64,000 nt of DNA from the NCBI RefSeq assembly GCF_021283305.1, contig NZ_JAJSOK010000004.1, positions 173,304 through 237,303 of the forward strand. Direction: 5' to 3'. A model generated the notes under the pieces. The model was not told the origin of the DNA, made no database searches, and was given only the letters and a program-made list of their open reading frames with translations. This document shows positions 9,682 through 17,696 of the stretch, piece after piece (within the stretch, counting starts at the first letter, position 1; each line of letters opens with the position of its first letter). The position numbers and the translations under genes were made by a program. The DNA comes from Pseudonocardia kujensis. GTDB lineage: Bacteria; Actinomycetota; Actinomycetes; Mycobacteriales; Pseudonocardiaceae.

Positions 9682-10644
9682 GTGCCGGAACCGACCGGCC
9701 TGCCCGCGCGGATCGCGCAACGGCTGCGCCTGCCCGTGATCGCCGCGCCGATGCTGCGGGTCTCCGGCCCGGACCTGGTGGTGGCGGCGTGCGAGGCGGG
9801 CGTCGTGGGCGGCTTCCCCACCGCCAACGCCCGCAGCGCCGACGAGCTCGACCGGTGGCTGGCCGAGATCGGCGCACGGTCCGGCCCGGCCGCCGCACCC
9901 TGCGCGCCGAACCTGATCATGCGTTCGCCGCGCCTCGCCGAGGACCTCGCGGTGCTGGTGCGGCACCGGGTCGAGCTGGTGATCGCGAGCGTCGGGTCGC
10001 CGGCGCCGATCCTCGGCCCGCTGCACGACGTCGGCGCGCTCGTGCTGGCCGACGTCGCGACCCTGCGCCACGCCGAGCGGGCCGCCGCAGCCGGGGCGGA
10101 CGGGCTGGTCCTGCTCGCCGCGGGCGCGGGCGGGCAGACCGGCTGGATGAACCCCTTCGCGTTCGTCCGGGCCGTGCGCGGCTTCTTCGCCGGCCCGGTC
10201 GTGCTCGCGGGTGGGATCGGTGACGGGACCGCCCTCGCCGCCGCCCGTACCCTGGGCGCCGACCTCGGCTACCTGGGCACCGCGTTCCTCGCCACCCAGG
10301 AGAGCATGGCGGCACCCGAGTACAAGCGGATGTGCGTCGACAGCACGCTCGACGACGTCGTCCTGACCCGGGCGTTCACCGGCCTGCCCAGCAGCATGCT
10401 CGCCCCCGCCATCCGCGCCGCGGGCCTCGACCCGGCCGCCCTCGACGAGACGGTCACCCCGGCCGACGCCGACGCCCTCTACGGCCACGGCGGCCTCGGC
10501 CCGCGTCGCTGGACCGAGGTCTGGAGCGCCGGCCACTCGGTCTCCGGGGTCCGCGAGATCCCGACCGTCGACGAGCTCGTCGACCGCCTCGCCCGCGAGT
10601 ACGAGGCCGCCGGCAGACCGGACCGCGCCGGAGCCCCCTCGTAG
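9682..10644 (+). CDS. Nitronate monooxygenase family flavoprotein
   Basis: A 320-residue TIM-barrel FMN protein of the 2-nitropropane dioxygenase/nitronate monooxygenase family, which detoxifies alkyl nitronates; some members are enoyl reductases. Visible features are the N-terminal PVIAAPMLRVSGPDLV, the FMN phosphate-binding VVLAGGIGDGTALAAA, and LGYLGTAFLATQES. The GTG at 9682 sits 4 nt after AGGAGG (9672-9677). It starts 90 bp after recQ on the same strand. The substrate is not predictable. Confidence 0.85.
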   Translation: MPEPTGLPARIAQRLRLPVIAAPMLRVSGPDLVVAACEAGVVGGFPTANARSADELDRWLAEIGARSGPAAAPCAPNLIMRSPRLAEDLAVLVRHRVELVIASVGSPAPILGPLHDVGALVLADVATLRHAERAAAAGADGLVLLAAGAGGQTGWMNPFAFVRAVRGFFAGPVVLAGGIGDGTALAAARTLGADLGYLGTAFLATQESMAAPEYKRMCVDSTLDDVVLTRAFTGLPSSMLAPAIRAAGLDPAALDETVTPADADALYGHGGLGPRRWTEVWSAGHSVSGVREIPTVDELVDRLAREYEAAGRPDRAGAPS

Positions 10645-10797
10645 CGCGCCGTGGGAGGACGCTGTCCTAGGCCGGTGCCAGCACCGCTGCCACACCCGCC
10701 GTCCTGAACGGTCGTCGTGGCCCGCTGTCGCGCGGCCACCGTCGCGCCCCTGACCGAGCCCGCCCCTGACGTCCACCGCCGCACCGAGGGAGCCCCC

Positions 10798-12384
10798 ATG
10801 AGCACGGAGATCCGGAGCACCACCGCCGCCACCGGCACCCCGCCCCTGTGGGCGGGCACCACCGTCGGGACGCTGGTGCTGCGTGCGTTGCGTCGCTACC
10901 CGGACCGGGTCGCGTTCGCGTCGGACGCCGGAACGCTCACCTACGCCGCCGTGACCGACCTCGTCGGACGGATCCAACGGGTGCTCGCGGAGCGCGGGTT
11001 CCGCCGCGGCGACCGGATCGGGCTCCTGGCCGGCAACAGTCCGGAGGCCTGGTGCGCGGGCATCGCGGTGCAGGCCGCCGGCATGGCCACCTCGTGGCTG
11101 CACCCGCTGGGCTCGGTGGAGGACCAGCTCTACCAGCTCGCCGACCTCGGCGCGGCCGGCTGCCTGGTCGACGCCCACCGGCACGGCGCCCGCGGGGCGG
11201 AGCTGGCCGGGGGCTCCGGCGACGTGCCGGTGCTCGGCCTCGGCCCGTCGGACTTCGGCCCGGACCTGCTCGCCGAGGCGGCCGCGGGCGGCACCGCGAG
11301 CGCGCACGACGTCGCGCACGTCGACGACATCGCGCTGGTCAACTACACCGGCGGCACCACGGGCCGGCCCAAGGGCGTGATGCGCCGGCACCCGGCCGTC
11401 ACGCACATCATGTCCGTCGGCACCCTCACCGACTTCGAGATCCCCTTCGACGCCCGGTACCTCGCCGTCGCACCGATCACGCACGTCGCGGGCACCAAGG
11501 TCGTCCCGGTCCTGCAGCGCGGCGGCACCGTGCACCTGCAGGACGGCTTCGATCCGGGCCGCGTCCTGGAGACGATCGAACGCGAGCGGATCACGATGAC
11601 CCTGGCCGTGCCGACGATGATCTACGCACTGCTCGACCACCCCGCCCTCGACCGCACCGACCTCGGCTCGCTGGAGCTGCTGCTCTACGGCGCCTCCCCC
11701 ATGTCGCCGACGCGGCTGGCGGAGGGCCTGGAGCGGATCGGGCCGGTGTTCTCGCAGCTCTACGGGCAGACCGAGTGCTACCCGATCAGCGTTCTGCGCC
11801 GGGCCGAGCACGCCGACCCGACCCTCGACGGGTCGTGCGGGGTGCCGATCAGCACCGTCGACGTCACGCTCCTCGACCCGGAGGGCAACCCCGTCGAGCC
11901 CGGCGAGCCGGGCGAGATCTGCGTGCGGGGCCCCGGCACGATGGAGGAGTACTGGCGCAAGCCCGACCTCACCGCGCAGGCCTTCGCGCACGGCTGGCTG
12001 CACACCGGCGACGTCGCCCGGCGCGACGACCGGGGTTACCTCACGATCGTCGACCGCACCAAGGACATGATCATCAGTGGCGGCTTCAACGTGTTCCCGC
12101 GTGAGGTGGAGGACGCGTTGACCAGCCACGACGCCGTCGCGATGGCCGCGGTGTTCGGGCTGCCGGACGAGAAGTGGGGCGAGGCCGTGACCGCCGCGGT
12201 CGTGCTGCGGCCCGGCGCGCGGGCGACCGCCGAGGAGCTGGCCGCGCACGTGCGGGCCCTCAAGGGCGCGGTGCAGACGCCGAAGTCCGTCCACCTGGTC
12301 GAGGCCCTGCCGACGACGGCCGTCGGCAAGATCGACAAGAAGGCGTTGCGGGCCGGCCTGCGGACCGGCGGGCTCGAGCGGTAG
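10798..12384 (+). CDS. Acyl-CoA synthetase (class I adenylate-forming, FadD-like)
   Basis: A 528-residue acid-thiol ligase that activates a carboxylic acid to acyl-AMP and then acyl-CoA. The AMP-binding motif is VNYTGGTTGRPKGV, followed by SQLYGQTECYP, the LHTGDVARRDDRGYLTIVDR hinge region, GGFNVFPREVEDAL and the catalytic lysine in PTTAVGKIDKKALR near the C-terminus. All core motifs are intact. The ATG at 10798 follows GAGGGAG by a normal spacing. It is co-oriented with the nitronate monooxygenase after a 153-bp gap in which I see no gene. Substrate class (fatty or aromatic acid) cannot be told. Confidence 0.88.
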   Translation: MSTEIRSTTAATGTPPLWAGTTVGTLVLRALRRYPDRVAFASDAGTLTYAAVTDLVGRIQRVLAERGFRRGDRIGLLAGNSPEAWCAGIAVQAAGMATSWLHPLGSVEDQLYQLADLGAAGCLVDAHRHGARGAELAGGSGDVPVLGLGPSDFGPDLLAEAAAGGTASAHDVAHVDDIALVNYTGGTTGRPKGVMRRHPAVTHIMSVGTLTDFEIPFDARYLAVAPITHVAGTKVVPVLQRGGTVHLQDGFDPGRVLETIERERITMTLAVPTMIYALLDHPALDRTDLGSLELLLYGASPMSPTRLAEGLERIGPVFSQLYGQTECYPISVLRRAEHADPTLDGSCGVPISTVDVTLLDPEGNPVEPGEPGEICVRGPGTMEEYWRKPDLTAQAFAHGWLHTGDVARRDDRGYLTIVDRTKDMIISGGFNVFPREVEDALTSHDAVAMAAVFGLPDEKWGEAVTAAVVLRPGARATAEELAAHVRALKGAVQTPKSVHLVEALPTTAVGKIDKKALRAGLRTGGLER

Positions 12385-12414
12385 CCCTCGGCGGGCGCAG
12401 GCCGTCCCCGCACG

Positions 12415-13584
12415 TCACCCGTCCGAGGTCGCCTCCGCCGCGCCGCCGCCGCCCGAGGCGCTGCTGCCGGTGGCGGCGCCGTCAGCAGGTCCGGTGCGGA
12501 GCAGCGCCAGCTCGTGTTCGGCCGCACCGAGCCGACGGTGCAGGTCGGCGACCTCCCGAGCGTGCTCGGCGGTACGCCGGTCCAGCGCCGTGGCGTGCTC
12601 CGCCCGCAGCCGATCCTGCGCCTCGGAGGCGCCTGTGCGGAGGGCCGCCACCTGGGCGGCGTGCTCCTCGCGCAGCCCGGCCAGCGCGCTGTCCAGCTCG
12701 GCGCGATGGGTGGCGGCGGCGTCCCGGGACCGCCGGCGTTCGGCGTCGAGCTCCGCCCGGTACTCCTCGGCGGCGGCGCGACTGCGTTCCCGCTCCGCCT
12801 CGAGTTCCGCCCGGTGGGTCTGCGCCGCTTCGCGCGCGCGGCGCCGTTCGGCGTCGAGGTCGGCGTCGCGGGCCGCGAGGGTGGCGCGCAGGGCGGCCAG
12901 CTCGTCGCGCAGCTGCGCGGTCTGGGCGGCCGCGGCCTCGGCGAGCTCCTCGGCCCGCACCGCCCGGTCCTCCAGGGCGACGGATCGGCCCTCGGCGCGC
13001 AGTTTGTCCCGCTCCGCGGCGGCCGCCGCCTGCTCTGCCCGCGTGCGGGCCCGGTCGGCCTCCGCCCGCAGCTCCACCGCCTCGGCGGCCCGCGTGTCCG
13101 CCTCCGCCTGCTTCGCCTCGGCCCGGGCCCCGCGCTCCTCCGCGGCCAGCCGCGCGCCGTGGTCCTCCGCCGCCCGCGCCAGCGCCGCGTCCCGCGCCGC
13201 CAATGCCTCGCGGACCTCGTCGTCGAGCTGCGCGCGCAGCACCGCGACGCCGTCGAGCACCGCGGTGAGCGGGCCGCTCGCGGCGGCGAGCCGGGCTCCG
13301 AGGTCGTCGACGGCGGTGACCGCCCCCGCCGTGTCCCCCTCCTCGCGCAACGACTCGACCGCGACGAACGCCGCTTCGGCGTCCTTGCAGCTCAACCCCT
13401 TCGTCCCCCAGGTCCGGCCGTCCTGGCAGTAGCGCGGCCGGTTGCCCCGCCCCGCCAGCACGGGCAGCGGTTCCCGGCAGCGCCGGAACGCGCACCGGCG
13501 GGGCTCCCCTCCGATCTCCCCGGGCGTCCCGGCGCGCGCCGCCGCCGTTTCCGCAGGTCGCCGTGCCATCGCCGGCTCCTCCAC
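12415..13584 (-). CDS. Zinc-finger-like N-terminus plus long coiled coil (KfrA-like architecture)
   Basis: A 389-residue protein I cannot assign to a named family. Residues about 30-70 hold regularly placed cysteines (CAFRRC, PRYCQDGRTWG, LSCKDAEAA), suggesting a small zinc-binding or DNA-binding domain. From about 120 to 365 the chain is almost continuous Ala/Arg/Glu heptads (RAELEAERERSR and similar), a long coiled coil, then a Gly/Ser tail. A DNA-binding head on a long alpha-helical rod recalls plasmid KfrA proteins, though the head differs. GTG 13584 has AGGAGG 5 nt upstream; ATG 13569 is an alternative with its own GGAGGA. Stacked palindromes lie directly upstream, suggesting autoregulation. 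Confidence 0.7.
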   Translation of the reverse strand: MEEPAMARRPAETAAARAGTPGEIGGEPRRCAFRRCREPLPVLAGRGNRPRYCQDGRTWGTKGLSCKDAEAAFVAVESLREEGDTAGAVTAVDDLGARLAAASGPLTAVLDGVAVLRAQLDDEVREALAARDAALARAAEDHGARLAAEERGARAEAKQAEADTRAAEAVELRAEADRARTRAEQAAAAAERDKLRAEGRSVALEDRAVRAEELAEAAAAQTAQLRDELAALRATLAARDADLDAERRRAREAAQTHRAELEAERERSRAAAEEYRAELDAERRRSRDAAATHRAELDSALAGLREEHAAQVAALRTGASEAQDRLRAEHATALDRRTAEHAREVADLHRRLGAAEHELALLRTGPADGAATGSSASGGGGAAEATSDG

Positions 13585-13597
13585 GCGTGCCTCCTGA

Positions 13598-13680
13598 AAC
13601 TACATAGTTCTAATTCATATAGGAGAACTACAGTTCTGTAGTTCGCAGCATACTCAACCAAGGAGAACACCTCTTCTCCT
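13598..13680. promoter_or_regulatory. AT-rich promoter region with three stacked inverted repeats
   Basis: Upstream of the coiled-coil gene, the sequence turns AT-rich compared with its surroundings and holds three dyads: AACTA-CA-TAGTT (13598-13609), GAACTACAG-TT-CTGTAGTTC (13625-13644), and AGGAGAA-CACCTC-TTCTCCT (13661-13680). The first two share the half-site GAACTAC/GTAGTTC. On the reverse strand TATATG and TATGAATT, possible -10 elements, lie between the first two dyads. The layout fits an operator array that overlaps the promoter. The binding protein is unknown; the downstream gene product is the first candidate. Confidence 0.65.
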
Positions 13681-13779
13681 GGGTCGGACGCCGGCCTGTG
13701 GCCCGAGCGCCCCGAAAAAGTGGGTGCCCTGTCTCAGCGAAGCTGGCACCCGCGCGGGGGGCTTGCCAGCATGTCTCAG

Positions 13780-13980
13780 CTCAGAGCGCGATCCAGGCCG
13801 GCAGACGGTGGCCGGTCGAGCGCCTGCACTCGTGGATGAACGGCGACGGCAGGCTGTGCGGCGGCACCGACGAACGCGCGATGTCGTCGAGTTCTACCTC
13901 TACCTCGCCGCCGCGCTGACCGTGATCCGCCGTCTGATCAACTCCGCCTCGAAGCACGCCGCGATGAGTTCCGGGCGAAG
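13780..13980 (+). pseudogene. Transposase C-terminal remnant (IS5-like), frameshifted
   Basis: One frame reads AIQAGRRWPVERLHSWMNG up to about 13875; a second frame continues with VVEFYLYLAAALTVIRRLIN to about 13960. Together they form the familiar C-terminus of actinobacterial IS5-group transposases, split by a frameshift near 13879. No N-terminal part or start is present. GGGTGCC/GGCACCC arms (13722-13728 and 13745-13751) precede it but cannot be shown to be an IS end. Confidence 0.75.
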
Positions 13981-14028
13981 ATCCGGTCCTCTCCGGTGAG
14001 ATGTGCCCACGCAGGACGGAGTGCTGAC

Positions 14029-14508
14029 ATGGACGCCACCCGGATCACCGAGATCCTTACCGACCCCGTCACCCTCGAGCTGGTCGAGCGGTCGCCGCTG
14101 ATGCGGATCGGGTACACCGGGCTGGACGGGGCGCCGAGGGTCGTTCCGCTCGCCTACCTGCTGCGCGCCGAGACCTTCGTCTTCTGCACCGTCACCTCCT
14201 CGGACAAGGTGCCCGCGCTGCAGCGCGACCCGCGAGTGGCGATCACGATCGACGTCCCGCAGCCGCTGTGCTGCCTCCTGGTGCGCGGCACCGCGCACGT
14301 CGAGGTCGTCGACGGCGTGCCGGAGGAGTACCTGCAGGCTTCGCACCGCACCGTTCCGGCTGAGCAGCACGAGGCCTTCGACGCCCAGGTGCGCGGGCTC
14401 TACGACTCGATGGCCCGCGTCGTCGTCACGCCGACCTGGGTGCGGCTCAACGACTTCCAGCGCACGGCCCCCCGGGCGGTCGAAAGGATCGTCGCCGCCA
14501 AGAGCTGA
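14029..14508 (+). CDS. Pyridoxamine 5'-phosphate oxidase-family protein
   Basis: A 159-residue split-barrel protein that probably binds FMN or F420. The core is visible as SPLMRIGYTGLDGAPRVVPL, then FVFCTVTSSDKVPALQRDPRVAITID, followed by the second barrel half ending in TPTWVRLNDFQ. Length and pattern fit the general PPOX family rather than true PdxH, which is longer and has a conserved PLP-binding arginine set not seen here. The ATG at 14029 follows GGACGGAG. It lies directly downstream of the transposase remnant, on its own. Confidence 0.8.
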   Translation: MDATRITEILTDPVTLELVERSPLMRIGYTGLDGAPRVVPLAYLLRAETFVFCTVTSSDKVPALQRDPRVAITIDVPQPLCCLLVRGTAHVEVVDGVPEEYLQASHRTVPAEQHEAFDAQVRGLYDSMARVVVTPTWVRLNDFQRTAPRAVERIVAAKS

Positions 14509-15076
14509 GGGCGCGAGCCGCCGGGGCACCGGTGACGGGGCCCGGCGGGTTCGCCATCAGCGACGGGCGCTCGGTGGAGGTCTACGCCAATCCGAGACCG
14601 CGCACGACTGCGCCCGCGAGCACTGAGCAGCAGAGCGTGTCGATCCCGGCGCACGGCCGTCGTATGCCGCCAGCGCCGCGCCGCGCCACGAACGCGACCA
14701 CGGCCTGACCCTCCCGCAGCAGACCCCGGTTCGGACGGCGACGCCGAGCTCGGCGGGGGTCCCCAGCAGGCTGATGGCCAAGGGTCTTCCCAGGCTGCTT
14801 GGGGTCGTCGTCGGGCCCGTCGTCGGGAGTGGGCAGGCTCGTCGGCCACGTGCTCGTCGACGTGCTCGGCCTGGTCAGGCTGGTCGCCGCACCAGCAGTC
14901 ATCGAGCGCCGCACGTCAATCATCGTGCCCGGCAGCGCCCTGTGGGCCACATGGCCGAGCGGTGGCCGCGACCCTCCATGCAGAACGAGAAGATGGTGCA
15001 CGGGCGCGCAGACACGCGGACCGCGCCGGCGCCGGTGCGAACGCATCCACACGGTGATCGGTCGCGGGCGTGACCT
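14509..15076. other. 568 bp without a recognisable gene
   Basis: Several short open frames exist on both strands, but none has a convincing ribosome site, conserved motif or codon pattern like its neighbours. The GC level is similar to the flanks. Because it sits in a stretch with two transposase relics, it may be decayed coding DNA. I found no terminator with a T-run and no repeat. Confidence 0.5.
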
Positions 15077-16165
15077 TCACTCCGGTCGGGAGCGGAGGGC
15101 GTGGATGCCAAGCGGTGCGGGCCCACCGCCCCCGGTGATGTCCGCCGTGCGGAGCCGCCGGTCGAGGACCACGAGCCCCAGCACGGTCAGCCCGATGATC
15201 GCGACCAGGCCGACCCGGTCCACGGCTGTGCGCGCCATGATGACCAGCCCCCCGACGCTGTGGGCCACGAGCGCGCCGCCGACGACGGCCAGCGTGTGCC
15301 GCTGTGTCCACGCCGGCCGGGCTGCTGCCCTGCTCAGGAAGCGGTAGCAGGCGATGGCGGTCACCGCGGTCACGCCCATCGGGACGAGCACGGCAAGCCC
15401 GTGGGTGAACGCCGGTTGCTGCTGCCCGAACACCGGGAACGACAGCCCGAAGAAGACCAGCGTCGCGGTCGCGGACGCGCCGTAGAGGACGACGAGCCGG
15501 GGCGGTGCCGCGGGTTTGGCCGGCGCCGTGTGGGTGGGCGGCAACACCCTCAGCGCGAGCGCCACGAGCGCGAGCACCAGCACCAGGCAGCCGAGGACGA
15601 CCGGAAGCGGCGCCTGATAGCCGGGGTCCTGCGACGGCGGGACCGTCAGGCGCAGCACGGCGACGCCGAGCACCGCCATCACCGCGGCGACCGCGGTGCC
15701 CGTGCGGCCCAGGTACGGGCGAGCGCGGTGCGCGGGGAACAAGAGATCGGTGAGAGCGATCGGGACGGAGACGGTGAACACTGCGTGATACAGCGCGTTC
15801 GCCTCCCAGTAGGGAGCGTTGATCCCGAGGATGCGCGCTCCCCACGAGGCGGCGTCGTACAGCCGTGGGCTGCTCAGCGCCTGCAACCCGATCCCGTCCT
15901 CGACGATCTCGTAGGCGATCGCCAGCAGCAGGATGCTCGGCCAGCCGCGGCCGCGCCGCAGGACGACCTCCCGGATCAGGAGGGCCCCGGCCCCGTAGAT
16001 CGGCATCCACAGCAGGATCAGCCAGGCCATTCTGACCGGTGTCGAGCCCAGCGCGAGCTCCGACACGAGCGGGGCCAGGACGACAAGCGTCCAGGCCGCG
16101 CGACGGTGGCGTCGCCCGGGGTCAACCGGTCGTGCCGCGGCGCTTCCGTGGGAGTCGGTCGCCAT
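15077..16165 (-). CDS. Polytopic membrane protein of unknown function
   Basis: A 362-residue protein with about nine or ten hydrophobic helices and arginine-rich cytoplasmic loops. I do not recognise the family. Charged or polar residues inside helices include an EIVEDGIGL stretch at about residues 90-98 and Asn/Tyr/Trp-rich NAPYWEANALYH at about 118. The C-terminal tail is short and hydrophilic. The ATG at 16165 lies 6 bp after the stop of the small gene at 16172-16375, so the two form an operon facing a TetR-family gene. It is probably repressed by that TetR protein through the dyad at 16413, which would fit an efflux or stress role, though this is inference only. Confidence 0.75.
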   Translation of the reverse strand: MATDSHGSAAARPVDPGRRHRRAAWTLVVLAPLVSELALGSTPVRMAWLILLWMPIYGAGALLIREVVLRRGRGWPSILLLAIAYEIVEDGIGLQALSSPRLYDAASWGARILGINAPYWEANALYHAVFTVSVPIALTDLLFPAHRARPYLGRTGTAVAAVMAVLGVAVLRLTVPPSQDPGYQAPLPVVLGCLVLVLALVALALRVLPPTHTAPAKPAAPPRLVVLYGASATATLVFFGLSFPVFGQQQPAFTHGLAVLVPMGVTAVTAIACYRFLSRAAARPAWTQRHTLAVVGGALVAHSVGGLVIMARTAVDRVGLVAIIGLTVLGLVVLDRRLRTADITGGGGPAPLGIHALRSRPE

Positions 16166-16171
16166 CAGGGA

Positions 16172-16375
16172 TCAGCCGCGGTGCGGGTCGGCGCCGGCCT
16201 CTTTCACGAGCCGGTCGCCCACCTGCAGGTCCTTCCACACGGCGCGACGCACCCGGACTCGGGCCGTCGTCCCGTCCTCCAGTCGCACCTCCACCCGTCG
16301 GTAGAGATTCGAGCCGTCGAGCAGGGCGCGGGTCTTCCGCACGACCGTTCCGCTCCAGGCGTCCTGTGCAGCCAT
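16172..16375 (-). CDS. Small beta-rich protein (DUF7489-like), 67 residues
   Basis: A compact protein whose pattern, W-G-V near the start, DGSNLYRRVEVRLEDGTT, then RVRRAVWKDLQVGDRLVK, matches a small actinobacterial family that I recall being called DUF7489. No catalytic residues stand out; it looks like an SH3-like barrel that binds a partner. The ATG at 16375 follows GGGGGAG. It is the first gene of a two-gene operon with the membrane protein at 15077-16165, and its promoter region carries the TetR-type dyad. Confidence 0.75.
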   Translation of the reverse strand: MAAQDAWSGTVVRKTRALLDGSNLYRRVEVRLEDGTTARVRVRRAVWKDLQVGDRLVKEAGADPHRG

Positions 16376-16412
16376 GTTCTCCCCCTGAGGTGCCGTCCGT
16401 CCGTCACGGCAA

Positions 16413-16427
16413 CTTATCACCGATAAG
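16413..16427. promoter_or_regulatory. TetR-type operator, CTTATC-ACC-GATAAG
   Basis: A perfect 6-bp-arm dyad with a 3-bp centre lies almost midway between two divergent starts: 41 bp from the TetR-family ATG (16469) and 37 bp from the small-protein ATG (16375). The form resembles tet operators (CTATCAnTGATAG). Position and symmetry suggest that the adjacent regulator represses both directions. Confidence 0.8.
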
Positions 16428-16468
16428 CTGGGAGCGCGGGAGCCTCGATCCGTCAGTACAGTCACGCC

Positions 16469-17182
16469 ATGTCACGAGGACGCCCGAGGCTCGACCGGCA
16501 GGCGATCGTCGCGGCCACCCTCGAGGCCCTTGACGAGCGCGGACTCGACAGACTCTCGAGCCACGCCGTCGCCGCTCGGCTCGGAGTACGACAGCCGGCG
16601 CTCTACCACCACTTTCGTGACATGGCCGAGCTCCTGGCCGCCGTGGCAGCCGAGGTGCTCGACCGCTGGCACACCGAACGTCTCCCGAAGGCCGGGGAGA
16701 ACTGGGACAGCTTCCTGCTGCGTAACGCCCGCAGCATGCGACGCGCGATGCTTGCCGTCCGCGACGGAGCCAGACTGATCGCCACGGCCGGAGCGCGGGC
16801 ACCCAACCCCGCCAACTCGCTCGCCCAGGTGAGCTTCCTCGAGGGCCACGGCTTCAGCGGGCCGGACGCGGTGCTTGCCGCCATCGCCGTGTCCCGCTAC
16901 ACGATCGGGTCGACGCTCGAGCAGCAGTCCGCCCGCGACGGGACCGCCATCCTCGTTCCCGGCGAGGACGAGCTCCCCGGAGCCGACCGGTTCGCCCGCA
17001 TCGCCGAGACGGTCGCCGAGCTGGGGCCCGACCACGAATTCGAGATCGGACTCGCAGCGCTCGTACGGGGTCTGGCCCCATCCCCTCGACGGGGGGCCGA
17101 GGAGTCGGCCAGCCGTCGGGGCAGCGATCCGGCCCCTCCCGTTGCTGTCGAGGAGCCGGCTCCGACGAGCGACGGCCGCTGA
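16469..17182 (+). CDS. TetR-family transcriptional regulator (TetR-proper subclass)
   Basis: A 237-residue regulator. The N-terminal helix-turn-helix reads LDERGLDRLSSHAVAARLGV then QPALYHHFRDMAELL. The C-terminal ligand domain (about 75-205) resembles that of TetR itself: RDGARLIATAGARAPNP and the SRYTIGSTLEQQ helix with the conserved E-Q-Q. The last 30 residues are a low-complexity tail. TACAGT at 16457-16462, seven bases before the ATG, would give a leaderless message; there is no ribosome site. It faces the small-protein/membrane-protein operon across the 16413 operator. Confidence 0.85.
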   Translation: MSRGRPRLDRQAIVAATLEALDERGLDRLSSHAVAARLGVRQPALYHHFRDMAELLAAVAAEVLDRWHTERLPKAGENWDSFLLRNARSMRRAMLAVRDGARLIATAGARAPNPANSLAQVSFLEGHGFSGPDAVLAAIAVSRYTIGSTLEQQSARDGTAILVPGEDELPGADRFARIAETVAELGPDHEFEIGLAALVRGLAPSPRRGAEESASRRGSDPAPPVAVEEPAPTSDGR

Positions 17183-17189
17183 ACATCGT

Positions 17190-17400
17190 CCGGTGATCCG
17201 ACTCGCCCCGGGTCTGGTGGAGGCCCGGCGCGATCAGCGGGCCATCTCGATGGCGTCGAAGATCATGGTGGTGCGCACGTGCACGACCCGTCACCGGACG
17301 ATCGTGCGAGAGAACGCGTCGACGATGACGCTCACGGAGGCACCCCCGCCCAGGTCGGGACGAAGGTCAGGTCGATGACCCCGCCGGCCCGACCTCAGGA
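17190..17400 (-). pseudogene. IS3-family transposase (integrase core) remnant
   Basis: On the reverse strand VIDLTFVPTWAG continues, after a frameshift near 17345, with VSVIVDAFSRTIVR, then a stop, then VRTTMIFDAIEMA and a second stop. This is the central DDE integrase block of IS3-group transposases (DLTYVPTWAG, VVDVFSRRIVGW, and the LDALEMA helix). Both flanks of the element are missing, so only a decayed fragment remains. Confidence 0.75.
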
Positions 17401-17696
17401 CCGGAAGGACGACACCACGCGGGTTGTGCGCCGCCAATCGCCTCGACGTGTCCACCACCGAGATCGCACTCGTAGGCGCGTGAGCACGTAGCCCCGCCCC
17501 GCACGGCCCTGCCCCGGACAGGGAGCTGGACCTACCTGGCCAGGTAGCCGGCTCGACGTCGTGCAACTCGGCGAGGTTCACCGCCGCGTCCGGCTCAGGC
17601 GACCCGCTCAGGACCACGCAGCGGTGCGACTCGCTCGACCCCGCCGCCCCGCCGGCCGCCCGGCGGGATCCGCACTGCGTCCTCCTCGTCAGGGCC
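17401..17696. other. No gene seen; contains a perfect 16-bp palindrome
   Basis: No supported gene. CTACCTGGCCAGGTAG at 17532-17547 is a perfect palindrome without a loop, which fits a protein-binding site better than a terminator. Its nearest start is far away (the alpha/beta-hydrolase at 17697-18398 ends here), so its target is unclear. The remainder looks like eroded sequence continuing from the IS3 relic. Confidence 0.5.

Noticed and set aside
14950..15020. tRNA-like text (TGGCCGAGCGG, as in Leu/Ser tRNA D-arms)
   Set aside because: No matching acceptor stem, anticodon arm or T-arm GTTCGA could be built around it.
16172..16465. A longer start for the small beta protein at 16465
   Set aside because: It would run through the TetR-type operator and the promoter region; the ATG at 16375 has a ribosome site and begins the conserved part.
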